The notes beneath the pieces were generated by a model. That model did no database searches, had not been told where the DNA came from, and saw only the letters and a program-made list of their open reading frames with translations. A DNA stretch of 64,000 bases from Flavobacterium sp. (lineage in GTDB: Bacteria > Bacteroidota > Bacteroidia > Flavobacteriales > Flavobacteriaceae): NCBI GenBank assembly GCA_020403245.1, contig JADBYA010000002.1:310001-374000 (forward strand), written 5' to 3'. Numbering within the stretch: position 1 is the stretch's first letter; each line of letters starts with the position of its first letter. A program made the translations under genes and the position numbers. Shown here piece after piece: positions 16,921 through 26,459 of this stretch.

Positions 16921-19365
16921 TTATTCTCTAAAAAAAACGCGTTTTACTCGTTGCGAAATACTCGTCAAAATTTCATAAGGAATAGTGTTCAGTTGTTTTG
17001 CCATCAATTTCACCGTAGGGTTTTCACCGAAAACAATAACAGTTTGACCTTCTTTGCAGTCAATATTGGCAACATCAACCATCAACATATCCATGCAAAC
17101 GCTACCAATAATTTTGGCTTGTTTATTATTAATAACAACATAACCAACACCTTCTCCCCAACTTCTTCTAATACCATCCGCATAACCTATAGGAATTGTA
17201 GCGATTATAGTTTCCTTTTCTGCTATGAATCTTCGACCATAACCCACACTTTCTCCTTTTTCAATAGTTCTAATTTGGGAAATGATAGATTTCAACGTGC
17301 CCACATTTTCTAATTCTTTTTGCTCTTCATCATCATTAGAAATACCATACAAACCAATGCCTAATCGCACCATATCATATTGTGCTTCGGGATAATTAGT
17401 AATTCCAGAGGTGTTTAAAATATGACGAATAGGTTTGATGTTTAATGATGTTTGCAATTGAGAAGACAGTTTTTCAAACAAAGCGATTTGGGATTTTGAA
17501 AAGACATCGTGTTTCAAATCGTCACTGCTTGCCATGTGTGATAAAATGCTTTTAATTTGAATATTATTATTTCCTTTAAGAATTTGAATTAACTCTGGTA
17601 AGTGTTCTTCTTCAAATCCCAACCGATGCATTCCAGTATCTAATTTGATATGAATAGGGAAGTGTTTGAGTTTTTTTTGTTCGGCAATTTTTAAAAATGC
17701 TTTTAGTCCTTTTATCGAATATATTTCGGGTTCTAATTGATGTTGAATTAGGGCAGAAAAACTGGTACTTTCTGGATTTAAAACCATTATTGGAACTGTA
17801 ATTCCAGCACTTTTTAAAGAAATTCCTTCATCGGCAAAAGCCACACCCAAATAATCCACTTTGTGATGTTCGAGTAACTTCGCTATTTCAAATCCACCAT
17901 TACCATAGCCAAAAGCTTTGACCATGACCATCATTTTGGTTTTTGGCGCTAGTTTTGATTTGTAGAAATTTAAATTATGGCTAATAGCGTTCAGGTTAAT
18001 TTCTAAAACCGTTTCATGTGTTTTTTCTTCGAGCATGGAAACGATTTGTTCAAAGTGAAAATCGCGCGCGCCTTTAATGAGTATGGTTTCGTTTTCAAAA
18101 TTCAAGTTCTCAAAAGAAGTAATAAAATCATCTATATTTTTGAAAGCTATACAATTAATGAACTTGTTTTTAAACTGCGAAATTGTTTCGCCAATGCCAA
18201 TAACTCGATTAATTTTATTGGAAATAATAAGCTGGGAAACCTGAGAATACAGCTCATCATTACTTAAACCGCTTTGAAAAATATCCGACAGAATTATGCT
18301 TTTCTTTTTGTGTTGTTTTTGATTTTCTAAAAAGTCTAAAGCAATTTTCAACGATTGAAAATCAGAACTGTAGCTGTCATCAATAATCGTAGTATTGTTG
18401 ATTCCATTTTTAACTTTTAAACGCATTTCTACTGGATACAATTGCGCCATTCGATCTTGAATTGTTTTTTGATTATACCCAAAATAAAGCATCACCATCA
18501 TACAATGAATGGCATTTTCAACCGAAGCTTGGTCTTGAAAAGGAATGATTACAGGGAAAGTATCTTCTTTATAGGTAATTTGCAATTCGGTTAATTCGCC
18601 AATATTTTTTTTGGTAATATAAACATCCGCACTTTTATCGTCTGAACACCAACTGAAGGTTTTAATTTTTGGGTTTACAAAAGCACTTATGCTTTTATTT
18701 TTGTTCAAAATCAGCACTTTTACTGATGTGAAAAGTTTTAGTTTTTCTTTTATTTTTTCGGCAGCACTTTGAAAACCTTCGTCGTGTGCAGAACCAATGT
18801 TTGATAATATTCCTATGGTGGGTTGAATTATTTTTTGCAGTTTTTCCATTTCATTGGTAGTGGAAATTCCGGCTTCAAAGATTCCTAAATTATGTTTTTC
18901 TTTAATGCCCAAAATAGAAAGCGGCACACCCACTTGTGAGTTGTAACTTTTTGGACTTCGAATAATATTATAATCGGGACTTAATAAGAAATTCAACCAC
19001 TCTTTAATAATGGTTTTTCCGTTGCTTCCGGTAATTCCAATTATTGGGAAATCGAATAGACTGCGGTAATAGGCGGCAATTTTTTGTAATGCCTCAAGTG
19101 TGTTTTCAACCACCAAAAAATTTCCTTTTCCTTTTACGTCCTCAGGAATTTTTGTGACTACAAAATATTGGACGTTTTTGGCAATCAATTCTTCTATATA
19201 CTGATGCCCATCATGATTTGGGCCTAAAAGGGCAAAAAACAAAGTGTTTTCGTCATTTTGTAACGAACGGCTATCAATGGAAATGAAATCGATTATGGCT
19301 ACATCATTTTGTCCAATCCAATTGGCTTTGATGATGGAAACAATATTTCTAATGGTTAGTGTCAA
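16921..19365 (-). CDS. murF: MurF-Alr fusion: D-Ala-D-Ala ligase / alanine racemase
   Basis: An 814-residue bifunctional enzyme. Residues about 1-450 are a Mur ligase: N-terminal UDP-substrate domain, ATP loop GSNGKT (113-118), and the C-terminal ligase domain (IIDDSYSSDFQSLKIAL). Residues about 455-814 are a fold-type III alanine racemase with the PLP lysine Lys483 in VKAFGYG, HIKLDTGMHRLGF, and the C-terminal catalytic Tyr region (ESVGYGRRF). It would make D-Ala and add D-Ala-D-Ala to the UDP-MurNAc-tripeptide; no separate Ddl is in the window. This fusion is known in Bacteroidetes. It starts 11 bp after tdk, on the same strand, so the two are probably cotranscribed. Confidence 0.95.
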   Translation of the reverse strand: MTLTIRNIVSIIKANWIGQNDVAIIDFISIDSRSLQNDENTLFFALLGPNHDGHQYIEELIAKNVQYFVVTKIPEDVKGKGNFLVVENTLEALQKIAAYYRSLFDFPIIGITGSNGKTIIKEWLNFLLSPDYNIIRSPKSYNSQVGVPLSILGIKEKHNLGIFEAGISTTNEMEKLQKIIQPTIGILSNIGSAHDEGFQSAAEKIKEKLKLFTSVKVLILNKNKSISAFVNPKIKTFSWCSDDKSADVYITKKNIGELTELQITYKEDTFPVIIPFQDQASVENAIHCMMVMLYFGYNQKTIQDRMAQLYPVEMRLKVKNGINNTTIIDDSYSSDFQSLKIALDFLENQKQHKKKSIILSDIFQSGLSNDELYSQVSQLIISNKINRVIGIGETISQFKNKFINCIAFKNIDDFITSFENLNFENETILIKGARDFHFEQIVSMLEEKTHETVLEINLNAISHNLNFYKSKLAPKTKMMVMVKAFGYGNGGFEIAKLLEHHKVDYLGVAFADEGISLKSAGITVPIMVLNPESTSFSALIQHQLEPEIYSIKGLKAFLKIAEQKKLKHFPIHIKLDTGMHRLGFEEEHLPELIQILKGNNNIQIKSILSHMASSDDLKHDVFSKSQIALFEKLSSQLQTSLNIKPIRHILNTSGITNYPEAQYDMVRLGIGLYGISNDDEEQKELENVGTLKSIISQIRTIEKGESVGYGRRFIAEKETIIATIPIGYADGIRRSWGEGVGYVVINNKQAKIIGSVCMDMLMVDVANIDCKEGQTVIVFGENPTVKLMAKQLNTIPYEILTSISQRVKRVFFRE

Positions 19366-19376
19366 TGGCTTAGAAA

Positions 19377-19997
19377 TTATTTTTCTTTAGAGAGATTTTC
19401 GGCGTCTTTAACAATCATATTTTCACGCACGGCATTAAAATAGGCAGCACGACTCAACGGTTCGTATTCTTCGGTTTCGCCAAGCATGACTAATTTGTCA
19501 TTGTCGTTTTTTCTAAAACTATAATGCGCTAAATTTCCAGTGCGAGTGCAAACGGCGTGAACTTTGGTCACATACTCAGCTGTTGCCATCAATGCTGGCA
19601 TAGGACCAAAAGGATTGCCTTTAAAATCCATATCCAAACCGGCAACAATTACTCTAATGCCTGAATTGGCTAAATCATTACAAACCGATATTATTTCGTC
19701 ATCAAAAAACTGCGCTTCGTCAATGCCTACAACATCACATGCTTGTGCCAAAATCCGAATATTGGCAGCAGCAGGAACTGGTGTAGATCGAATTTCATTA
19801 GAATCATGTGAAACAACCATTTCATCATGATAACGAGTATCGATGGTAGGTTTGAAAATTTCCACTCTTTGTTTGGCAAATTGAGCTCTTCTCAATCGGC
19901 GAATGAGTTCTTCGGTTTTCCCCGAAAACATTGAACCACAGATGACTTCAATCCATCCAAATTGTTCTTTATGATTTACTGTATTTTCGAGAAACAT
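19377..19997 (-). CDS. tdk: Thymidine kinase
   Basis: A 206-residue cytosolic enzyme that phosphorylates thymidine in the salvage pathway. It has the P-loop [15 protein letters not shown] (about 21-35), the IDEAQFFDD segment with the catalytic Glu, the [15 protein letters not shown] lid segment, and the conserved Tyr near the C-terminus. Of the zinc-binding cysteines of type II thymidine kinases only one clear Cys (HAVCTRTG) is visible, so the usual zinc site may be reduced. It heads the unit tdk / murF-alr. Confidence 0.95.
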   Translation of the reverse strand: MFLENTVNHKEQFGWIEVICGSMFSGKTEELIRRLRRAQFAKQRVEIFKPTIDTRYHDEMVVSHDSNEIRSTPVPAAANIRILAQACDVVGIDEAQFFDDEIISVCNDLANSGIRVIVAGLDMDFKGNPFGPMPALMATAEYVTKVHAVCTRTGNLAHYSFRKNDNDKLVMLGETEEYEPLSRAAYFNAVRENMIVKDAENLSKEK

Positions 19998-20097
19998 TTT
20001 GTAATTTTAAACCTTTAAAATTTGATTAGTTTTGTTACTTTGTAACGCAAACAAATTTATTAAAAAAGAAACGCCTTTCACTATAATTTTTAAACTT

Positions 20098-20961
20098 ATG
20101 AAAAAAAGATTAGAATCCGAATTAATCAGCATTGCGCACCGAATTTTAAAACTTAAAAACAAATCGGAAGTTGATCAGTTGTATAAAGAAACCCAAAAAT
20201 TATACGAAACGCTTTCTGTTTTAAAGTTTTATCAAGATAATTTTGAGTCAATAAAATCAGATGTTGACCAAGACGTTTTAGAAGAAAAATTAGATCAATC
20301 TTTTGAAAATACTACACCAATAGAAGTTGTTGAGCCAATTGCTGAAGTAGTTGTTGCAACCGAACCAGAAATAGTTGAGGAAGAATTAATACAAGCTGAT
20401 GAAGACGAAGAAACACCCGAAACTGTTTTTGAAGAAGTAGAATCATCATCAGAAGAAATTGTAATTGAACCAGAAGTTGATGAAGAAGAGCCAGTTTTTA
20501 AACCTATTTTTGAATTGGAAGTAGAAGAGGAAGAGCAAATTGAAGCAACAGAGACTGTCTCTGAAGTGAAACCTGAAGCCAAGCAAGTATCTTTTGAAGA
20601 ATTACTAGGCGAAAATTATGCCGATACTGTTTTTGTAAAACCTGATGAAGTGTCTTTGTTTTCAACTGAACCGAATGCAAGTGAACAGAAGAAACAAACT
20701 GACAAGGAAAATGAAGAAAAATCAGTTTCATCAAAATCAATTGAAATTGGATTGAATGATAGAGTTGCTTTTGTGAATAATTTGTTTGGCGAAAGCAATG
20801 AAGATTTTAATCGTGTGATTTCTCAATTAAATACGTTTGACACTTTTGAAGAGGCCAAAAACTTTATCAACGAAATGGTAATACCGGATTACAACTATTG
20901 GGTTGGAAAAGAAGATTATCTTGAACGATTTATGGAAGTAGTGGAGAAAAAATTTAACTAA
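20098..20961 (+). CDS. Acidic conserved hypothetical protein
   Basis: 287 residues from the ATG at 20098 (MKKRLESEL), chosen because the frame upstream (from 20032) lacks conserved character. An N-terminal helical region (about 1-60) is followed by a long acidic, low-complexity linker of Glu and Val (about 70-190) and a helical C-terminal domain (SIEIGLNDRVAFVNNLFGES to ERFMEVVEKKF). No enzyme motif or export signal was seen. The C-terminal NDRVAFVNNLF segment looks like a conserved flavobacterial domain of unknown function. It lies head to head with tdk and 69 bp before rsmI, but no role can be inferred. Confidence 0.8.
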   Translation: MKKRLESELISIAHRILKLKNKSEVDQLYKETQKLYETLSVLKFYQDNFESIKSDVDQDVLEEKLDQSFENTTPIEVVEPIAEVVVATEPEIVEEELIQADEDEETPETVFEEVESSSEEIVIEPEVDEEEPVFKPIFELEVEEEEQIEATETVSEVKPEAKQVSFEELLGENYADTVFVKPDEVSLFSTEPNASEQKKQTDKENEEKSVSSKSIEIGLNDRVAFVNNLFGESNEDFNRVISQLNTFDTFEEAKNFINEMVIPDYNYWVGKEDYLERFMEVVEKKFN

Positions 20962-20982
20962 TAACATTACTAATCTAATGGA

Positions 20983-21025
20983 TTTAAACCAATAAATCTG
21001 TGAAAATCTGTGTAATCTGTGTTTG
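20983..21025. repeat. AATCTGTG-type dispersed repeat before rsmI
   Basis: The words AATCTGTG, AAATCTGTG and TAATCTGTG follow each other at 20994-21021. Such tracts are common between genes in this group; it sits just before the rsmI start and could be in its leader. Confidence 0.45.
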
Positions 21026-21030
21026 CTTTT

Positions 21031-21708
21031 ATGTCAAAATTATATATTGTTCCCACGCCCATTGGCAATTTGGATGACATGACTTTCAGAGCGATTAAAG
21101 TTTTGAAGGAAGCCGATTTGATTTTGGCCGAAGACACCCGCACTAGTGGTAAACTATTAAAACATTTCGAAATTGCCACGCACATGCACAGTCATCACAT
21201 GCACAATGAGCATAAAACGGTAGAAAATTTAATAAAGCGTTTGCAAGCTGGCGAAACCATTGCGTTGATTTCGGATGCAGGAACACCAGCCATTTCCGAC
21301 CCCGGATTTTTATTGACTCGAGCTTGTGTCGAAAACAATATTGAGGTCGATTGCTTGCCAGGTGCCACGGCTTTTGTACCAGCGTTAGTTAACAGTGGTT
21401 TGCCCAATGATAGATTTGTTTTCGAAGGTTTTTTGCCCGAAAAAAAAGGAAGACAAACAAGATATTTAGCTTTAGTAGAAGAAACGAGAACGATGATTTT
21501 CTATGTTTCGCCACACAAATTAGTAAAAACCTTAGCTGAATTTGTACAATATTTTGGAGCCGAACGCCAAGTTTCTATCTCAAGGGAATTATCAAAACTG
21601 CACGAAGAAACCATTCGTGGAACAGCCGAAGAAGTTTTAAAACACTTTGAAGCAAAAGCACCAAAAGGTGAAATTGTTGCGGTTGTTGGAGGTAAGAGTT
21701 TGAAGTAA
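21031..21708 (+). CDS. rsmI: 16S rRNA 2'-O-ribose C1402 methyltransferase
   Basis: 225 residues from the ATG at 21031 (MSKLYIVPTPIGNLDD). Tetrapyrrole methylase fold with TPIGNLDDMTFRAIKVL, the segment ILAEDTRTSGKLLKHF, and SDAGTPAISDPGFLLTRAC, all diagnostic of RsmI. It methylates C1402 of 16S rRNA with SAM. The protein ends soon after the methylase domain (GEIVAVVGG) and lacks the extra C-terminal domain of the E. coli enzyme, which is usual in Bacteroidetes. It is followed by recJ on the same strand after 103 bp. Confidence 0.95.
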   Translation: MSKLYIVPTPIGNLDDMTFRAIKVLKEADLILAEDTRTSGKLLKHFEIATHMHSHHMHNEHKTVENLIKRLQAGETIALISDAGTPAISDPGFLLTRACVENNIEVDCLPGATAFVPALVNSGLPNDRFVFEGFLPEKKGRQTRYLALVEETRTMIFYVSPHKLVKTLAEFVQYFGAERQVSISRELSKLHEETIRGTAEEVLKHFEAKAPKGEIVAVVGGKSLK

Positions 21709-21811
21709 CAATTAAATTCAACTATTTAATTTTCAATTCATTTTAATACATTTGTCAAACATTTACAAGCCATATAAACATAATTCATATTTTTTTATTC
21801 ATAATTAAACT

Positions 21812-23512
21812 ATGCGTTGGACATTAAAATCGAAACCAGAAAAAGAGAAAGTTCAAAAACTACAAAGCGAACTTCAAATCAACGAGATTATTGCTACTCT
21901 TTTAGTGCAACGCGGCATTGAAACTTTTGAACAAGCACGACAATTTTTTCGTCCGAGTTTAGATGATTTGCACGATCCGTATCTGATGAAAGATATGGAT
22001 AAAGCCGTTTCACGCATTGAAAAGGCAATTGCAGATGGTGAAAATATTTTGGTTTTTGGCGATTATGATGTTGATGGCACTACAGCTGTTTCATTGGTTT
22101 CATCCTATCTGAAAAGTTATTATTCGAATGTTGCTACATACATTCCAGATCGTTACGATGAAGGTTATGGCATTTCGTATAAAGGCATTGACTTTGCCGA
22201 AGACAATGAATTTACCCTGATTATTGCGCTGGATTGTGGTATTAAATCGGTTGACCACATTGCTTATGCTAATGAACGAAACATCGATTTTATCATTTGT
22301 GATCACCATCGTCCTGGAGATGCGTTGCCCAAAGCAGTTGCTGTACTTGACCCAAAAAGGGTAGATTGCAGTTATCCTTATGATGAATTGTGCGGCTGTG
22401 GCGTGGGTTTTAAACTTATTCAGGCATTGGCACAAAATAGAAATCAAACTATCGATGATTTACTTATTTATCTCGATTTGGTTGCCACTGCAATTGCTGC
22501 CGATATTGTACCTATTACGGGAGAAAATCGAGTTTTGGCTAAATTTGGATTAGAAGTGATCAATTCCAATCCACGTCCTGGAATTAAAGCTTTAATTCAG
22601 AATTTGAAGAAAAAAGTACTCACAATAACCGATGTCGTTTTTATCATTGCACCACGTATTAATGCTGCTGGAAGAATAAAGCATGGCAACGAAGCGGTTG
22701 CATTACTCACGGAGTATGATTTAGACCAAGCAGAATTTTTTGCTTCCGAAATAGAACAGCATAATTCAGATAGAAAAGATTTGGACAAACAAATCACAGT
22801 GGAAGCACTTTCCCAAATTGAAGAAAATAACGAAAAGCAAAAATTCACTACTGTTGTTTACAGTGAAAATTGGCACAAAGGGGTTATTGGAATTGTAGCT
22901 TCTCGATTGACAGAAACGTATTATCGTCCAACGATTGTTTTTACCAAAAGTGGTGATAAACTGGCTGCTTCGGCTCGTTCGGTTAAAGATTTTGATGTAT
23001 ATAATGCTTTGGAAGCTTGTGCGGAACATTTGGAGCAATTTGGTGGACACATGTATGCCGCAGGAATGACATTAAAAGAAGAAAATTATATTGTCTTCAA
23101 AAATGCTTTTGAAAAAGAAGTGGAAAAAACCATTTCTCCTGATTTATTAATTCCGGAAATATCGGTTGATGCTGAAATTGACTTATCCGATATTAACGAA
23201 AAATTAATTCGGATTTTAAATCAGTTTGAACCTTTTGGACCACAAAATATGACGCCAGTTTTTATGACCAAAGGAGTAAAAGATACGGGTTATGCCAAAG
23301 GAATTGGTCAAAATGAAGAACATTTAAAGCTTTTTGTCAAACAGTCCCGAAGCTTCGGGAGTAGCGAAGGATTTGGGGCAATTGGTTTTGGACTGGGAAA
23401 TAAATTGGAACTAACTAAAAACCAAAATCCGTTTGATATGGCTTTTTGTATCGATGAAAATGAGTTTAACGGAAACGTTACAGTTCAGTTGCGATTGAAG
23501 GATTTGAGATGA
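21812..23512 (+). CDS. recJ: Single-stranded-DNA-specific exonuclease RecJ
   Basis: A 566-residue 5'-3' ssDNA exonuclease used in recombination and mismatch repair. DHH-family motifs are clear: FGDYDVDGTTA (about 82-92), IALDCGIKS, ICDHHRPGD (about 161-169) and the DHHA1 domain with GGHMYAAGMTL (about 410-420). Length is normal for the family. Near residues 510-520 a 16-bp perfect palindrome lies inside the gene and encodes the segment SRSFGSS, which looks inserted between LFVKQ and EGFGAIGFGLGNK without breaking the frame. Confidence 0.96.
   Translation: MRWTLKSKPEKEKVQKLQSELQINEIIATLLVQRGIETFEQARQFFRPSLDDLHDPYLMKDMDKAVSRIEKAIADGENILVFGDYDVDGTTAVSLVSSYLKSYYSNVATYIPDRYDEGYGISYKGIDFAEDNEFTLIIALDCGIKSVDHIAYANERNIDFIICDHHRPGDALPKAVAVLDPKRVDCSYPYDELCGCGVGFKLIQALAQNRNQTIDDLLIYLDLVATAIAADIVPITGENRVLAKFGLEVINSNPRPGIKALIQNLKKKVLTITDVVFIIAPRINAAGRIKHGNEAVALLTEYDLDQAEFFASEIEQHNSDRKDLDKQITVEALSQIEENNEKQKFTTVVYSENWHKGVIGIVASRLTETYYRPTIVFTKSGDKLAASARSVKDFDVYNALEACAEHLEQFGGHMYAAGMTLKEENYIVFKNAFEKEVEKTISPDLLIPEISVDAEIDLSDINEKLIRILNQFEPFGPQNMTPVFMTKGVKDTGYAKGIGQNEEHLKLFVKQSRSFGSSEGFGAIGFGLGNKLELTKNQNPFDMAFCIDENEFNGNVTVQLRLKDLR
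23345..23360. repeat. 16-bp palindrome inside recJ
   Basis: TCCCGAAGCTTCGGGA is a perfect palindrome, GC-rich compared with its surroundings, in the recJ reading frame. Similar CCCGAAGCTTCGGG words occur as dispersed palindromic elements in flavobacterial genomes as far as I recall. Confidence 0.7.
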
Positions 23513-23526
23513 TTTTTTACTTTGAA

Positions 23527-23555
23527 CTCTAACAGAGTTTCTAACTCTGTTAGAG
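23527..23555. terminator. Perfect 13-bp hairpin between convergent recJ and lpxH
   Basis: CTCTAACAGAGTT (23527-23539) pairs exactly with AACTCTGTTAGAG (23543-23555) around a 3-nt loop. It lies between two convergent genes, so it may stop transcription from both sides, although no long T run follows. The CTCTAACAGAG type hairpin is also a common dispersed palindrome in this group. Confidence 0.6.
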
Positions 23556-23576
23556 CTGAAAATTCAAAATATATGA

Positions 23577-24332
23577 TTATTTATACTCCTTCAATTCAAA
23601 ACTTTCCCCATCAAAAACACCATAAGTAAAATAGCCAATCCAATCGCCAAGGTTGATGTATTGTGAGTTTTCGCCAACGGTTAATACCATTGGCAAATGA
23701 CGATGTCCAAAAATAAGGTAATTATAATGCTTGGTTTCGAGTTTTCGTTTGGAGTAAAGAACCAACCATTCGTTTTCCTCACCCAAAAATTTTACATCGG
23801 CATCACCAGAAATCAATTTGTTTTTTACGGATAAGTACTGCGCCAATTTCACGCCCAAATCAGGATGCAACCAACGAAAAATCCATTTAGAAAGGGGATT
23901 GGTAAACACTTTTTTCATGCGTTTGTAGCCATTGTCTCCTGGTCCTTTTCCATCGCCATGACCAATTAAAAAAGTCTTGGAATTAAAAGTATATTCTTGA
24001 TTGTCGTGGTACACAGGAATGTTCAATTCTTTTTCAAAATAATCCGACATCCATAAATCGTGATTGCCCACAAAGAAATATATTGGAATGCCACTGTCTC
24101 GAATTTCAGCCAGTTTACCCAAAATTCTTACGAAACCTTTAGGTACTACCGTTTTATATTCAAACCAAAAATCAAATAAATCGCCCAAAAGGAAAATACA
24201 TTCGGCATCCTGCTTTACTTCATCCAACCAAGCGACAAACTTTTGTTCACGAGGAAAACTCGCTTCGGCAGTTGGTGCACCAAAGTGTTGGTCGGAGGCG
24301 AAATATATTTTTTTGTTGGGTGAAATTGTCAT
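23577..24332 (-). CDS. lpxH: UDP-2,3-diacylglucosamine diphosphatase (LpxH-like)
   Basis: A 251-residue calcineurin-like metallophosphatase. Metal-binding motifs appear in order: SDQHFG, FLLGDLFDFW, VGNHDLW, LIGHGDGKG and IFGHRHLP. The DLFDFWFEY segment and the overall size fit LpxH, which removes UMP from UDP-2,3-diacylglucosamine in lipid A synthesis at the inner membrane. The gene is convergent with recJ and lies 50 bp upstream of the QueD-like gene's stop. LpxH relatives of unknown substrate exist in Bacteroidetes, so the exact reaction is likely but not proven. Confidence 0.85.
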   Translation of the reverse strand: MTISPNKKIYFASDQHFGAPTAEASFPREQKFVAWLDEVKQDAECIFLLGDLFDFWFEYKTVVPKGFVRILGKLAEIRDSGIPIYFFVGNHDLWMSDYFEKELNIPVYHDNQEYTFNSKTFLIGHGDGKGPGDNGYKRMKKVFTNPLSKWIFRWLHPDLGVKLAQYLSVKNKLISGDADVKFLGEENEWLVLYSKRKLETKHYNYLIFGHRHLPMVLTVGENSQYINLGDWIGYFTYGVFDGESFELKEYK

Positions 24333-24350
24333 TTAAAATTCTTGATTAAT

Positions 24351-24372
24351 AAAAGCACTTCGACTGCGCTCA
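24351..24372. repeat. CTTCGACTGCGCTCAGTG dispersed repeat
   Basis: CACTTCGACTGCGCTCAGTGAGACAG lies in the short gap between two minus-strand genes. It is GC-richer than its surroundings and of a kind often scattered between flavobacterial genes. A similar CACTTCGAG word is at 48259. Confidence 0.45.
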
Positions 24373-24382
24373 GTGAGACAGT

Positions 24383-24832
24383 TTAGTTATCGGAAGCATA
24401 CCACTCGGCAAAAGAAGTTTCAGTTTCTTGCAATTTTAAAGAATGTAATTGAATATCGACAGGCAATCTATTATTAATTTTTTGCGCAAAGTCAATTACC
24501 ATATTTTCACTTGTGGGTTGATAATCAACTAAAATTACATGATGACCACGATTGGAAAGCTCTTTAGCCAATTCAACATGAGGAGTATTTTTATTAAAAA
24601 CCGTAGCATGATCAAATAAGTCTACAATTTCTTCTCTCACAATTTTTTTCAAATCCGTAAAATCAATTACCATTCCGAATTTTACATTTGAAGCATCTAA
24701 AATAGGTTTGCCAATCACTGTAACCGATAATTTATAGCTGTGTCCGTGCACGTTTTTGCATTTGCCGTCATAGCCATATAGTGCGTGTCCGGTTTCGAAA
24801 GAAAATTGTTTGGTAATTCTAATGTTACTCAT
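24383..24832 (-). CDS. 6-pyruvoyl-tetrahydropterin synthase / QueD-like
   Basis: A 149-residue enzyme of the PTPS/QueD family. The zinc ligands are in FETGHAL and NVHGHSYKL (His16, His29, His31 approximately), the catalytic Cys is in GKCKNVHG, and VIDFTDLKK and the C-terminal LQETETSFAEW segment with the substrate-binding Glu are present. It most likely acts as 6-carboxy-5,6,7,8-tetrahydropterin synthase in queuosine synthesis from dihydroneopterin triphosphate. No other queuosine gene is in the window, so pterin synthesis cannot be excluded. Confidence 0.88.
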   Translation of the reverse strand: MSNIRITKQFSFETGHALYGYDGKCKNVHGHSYKLSVTVIGKPILDASNVKFGMVIDFTDLKKIVREEIVDLFDHATVFNKNTPHVELAKELSNRGHHVILVDYQPTSENMVIDFAQKINNRLPVDIQLHSLKLQETETSFAEWYASDN

Positions 24833-25045
24833 TTAAGATATATTAACGCTGTAAATTTACTAAAATATTACAATAAGTCGTTTTCTCTTTTTTTGGCATG
24901 GCTATTCAGGGAATAAGCAACTGTAATTTCGATAATGAAAGGGATATGAAAAAGATAACTTGATGAATATAAATCATTTATATTGATCAAGTATAAATAA
25001 ATAAGGTTGCCTTTTCGCAACTTTATATTTAAGTATTAAATTTAA

Positions 25046-25876
25046 TTATGGGTTTTCTTCAAATTCTTGATTCTCATTTGCGTGAGATGCTCTAGCGTTG
25101 ATAGCTATATTATCTTCTCCTACAATAAAAGCTACGAAATTAATATTGTCAGCATTGGCAATATTTGATGGAACTGGAATGGTAAAGTTTTTAGTAAATG
25201 AACTTCCTGCAGAAGTATTTCCTGAAATAGTTTCCCCTAGAATGTCAGTCATAGATGCTCTTAAAACATGGTTATGAATATAATTTGTAATCGGGTTAAC
25301 ATTATCATAATAAGTAGTGTAGTTACGTTGGGAGTAGACAAGATTATCTTCTAAAAGATACACTATCAACTTTAAGTTTGAGTAGTTTAAGGCAAACTTA
25401 ACATTTACATCAAGATTAATGTTTCCGTTTTCAACGCTAGAATTCATAGCAATCCCTAAACCAGAATTGTTTCCTGTTAGATTTAAAGCTTCTTGAACAT
25501 TTGTGGGTTCTGGAAAAGTCCAAACAATCATTCGGTTTAATCTAGATACTGGTAAAGCTAGTGGGCTATTAGGTAAAATTAAGTTTTTTAAAGGTGCAAT
25601 TCCTGTAAAATGAAAAGGGTCATTACCATTATGAATAGCAACGGTTACAGCTTTATCACTTTGCTCTTTAACTTGATCAATCGCATAAGCAACTCTTGTA
25701 CAGTTTCCACACCAAGTTCCTGTGTAATCTTCAATCAAAACTCTTTTTTTGAAGTAGCCAGATATTGGTGGTGTATCTAAACTTTCATCTGGAATATTTT
25801 CAACTACATTGGTATCACCACAGGAAACGAAAAACAAAACAAAAAACAATAAATTTAAATAATATGTTTTTACCAT
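25046..25876 (-). CDS. Omp28-related lipoprotein with CXXC
   Basis: A 276-residue lipoprotein (signal LLFFVLFFVSCGDT; lipid Cys near residue 19) of the Omp28 family. The region IEDYTGTWCGNCTRVAYAID carries a thioredoxin-like CGNC motif, followed by VAIHNGNDPFHF and a beta-rich C-terminal half. Omp28 proteins of Bacteroidetes are surface lipoproteins or adhesins with a thioredoxin-like fold; their substrates are not known. It is divergent from the TlpA/DUF6029/cytochrome operon and shares a 100-bp intergenic region with it. A second Omp28-type protein, with a T9SS tail, is 4 kb away. Confidence 0.85.
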   Translation of the reverse strand: MVKTYYLNLLFFVLFFVSCGDTNVVENIPDESLDTPPISGYFKKRVLIEDYTGTWCGNCTRVAYAIDQVKEQSDKAVTVAIHNGNDPFHFTGIAPLKNLILPNSPLALPVSRLNRMIVWTFPEPTNVQEALNLTGNNSGLGIAMNSSVENGNINLDVNVKFALNYSNLKLIVYLLEDNLVYSQRNYTTYYDNVNPITNYIHNHVLRASMTDILGETISGNTSAGSSFTKNFTIPVPSNIANADNINFVAFIVGEDNIAINARASHANENQEFEENP

Positions 25877-25976
25877 GTTTATTTATTTAGAAATGAATAT
25901 AATTATGCAAAAAAATAAAAAAAATTTCATATTCAATAACATTATTCATTTATTTGTGAAAATTATATACTAAACC

Positions 25977-26459
25977 ATGAAATTATTTATTATTAACTTA
26001 TTTTTTTTTATAGGGATACATTTAAATGCTCAAACTAATTTACCCGATGTTTCAATTGCTAATTTAGAGGGGAAAAAAATATCGTTGAAAAATGATTTTT
26101 CTGAAAAAGACAAATTATACGTTTACTCTTTTTGGGCTACATGGTGCACACCTTGTATCAATGAATTAGACGAGATTAATGATTTACAGAAGTCATGGAA
26201 AAAAGAAGTAAATTTTGATGTAATTGCGGTTTCTATTGATGATTCAAGAACTCAGAAAAGAGTTAAACCATTAACAAATGGGAAAGAATGGGAGTTTATG
26301 ATTTTGCTAGATTCTAATCAGGATCTTAAAAGAGCACTGACCATAGTTAACGTACCTTATACAATAGTTGTTAAAAATAATATGATAGTTCATGTTCAAA
26401 ATGGGTATGTGCCTGGGAACGAATTAGAATTGTTTGAAAAATTGAAATCTCTTAAATAA
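25977..26459 (+). CDS. TlpA/ResA-like periplasmic thiol-disulfide protein
   Basis: A 160-residue protein with a signal peptide (about 1-19) and a thioredoxin fold: YSFWATWCTPCINELDEI holds the CTPC redox pair, and the cis-Pro region is NVPYTIVV. Such proteins reduce or oxidise disulfides in the periplasm, often for cytochrome c maturation. The next gene starts immediately after its stop codon (ATG at 26460), so translation is very likely coupled, and a diheme cytochrome c gene is third in this operon, which fits a redox or maturation role. Confidence 0.9.
   Translation: MKLFIINLFFFIGIHLNAQTNLPDVSIANLEGKKISLKNDFSEKDKLYVYSFWATWCTPCINELDEINDLQKSWKKEVNFDVIAVSIDDSRTQKRVKPLTNGKEWEFMILLDSNQDLKRALTIVNVPYTIVVKNNMIVHVQNGYVPGNELELFEKLKSLK

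Noticed and set aside
20295..20582. Ser-rich minus-strand ORF opposite the acidic hypothetical protein
   Set aside because: It mirrors a Glu/Val-rich coding stretch (GAA reads TTC/TCT on the other strand), has no start context and no partner, so it is a shadow of the real gene.
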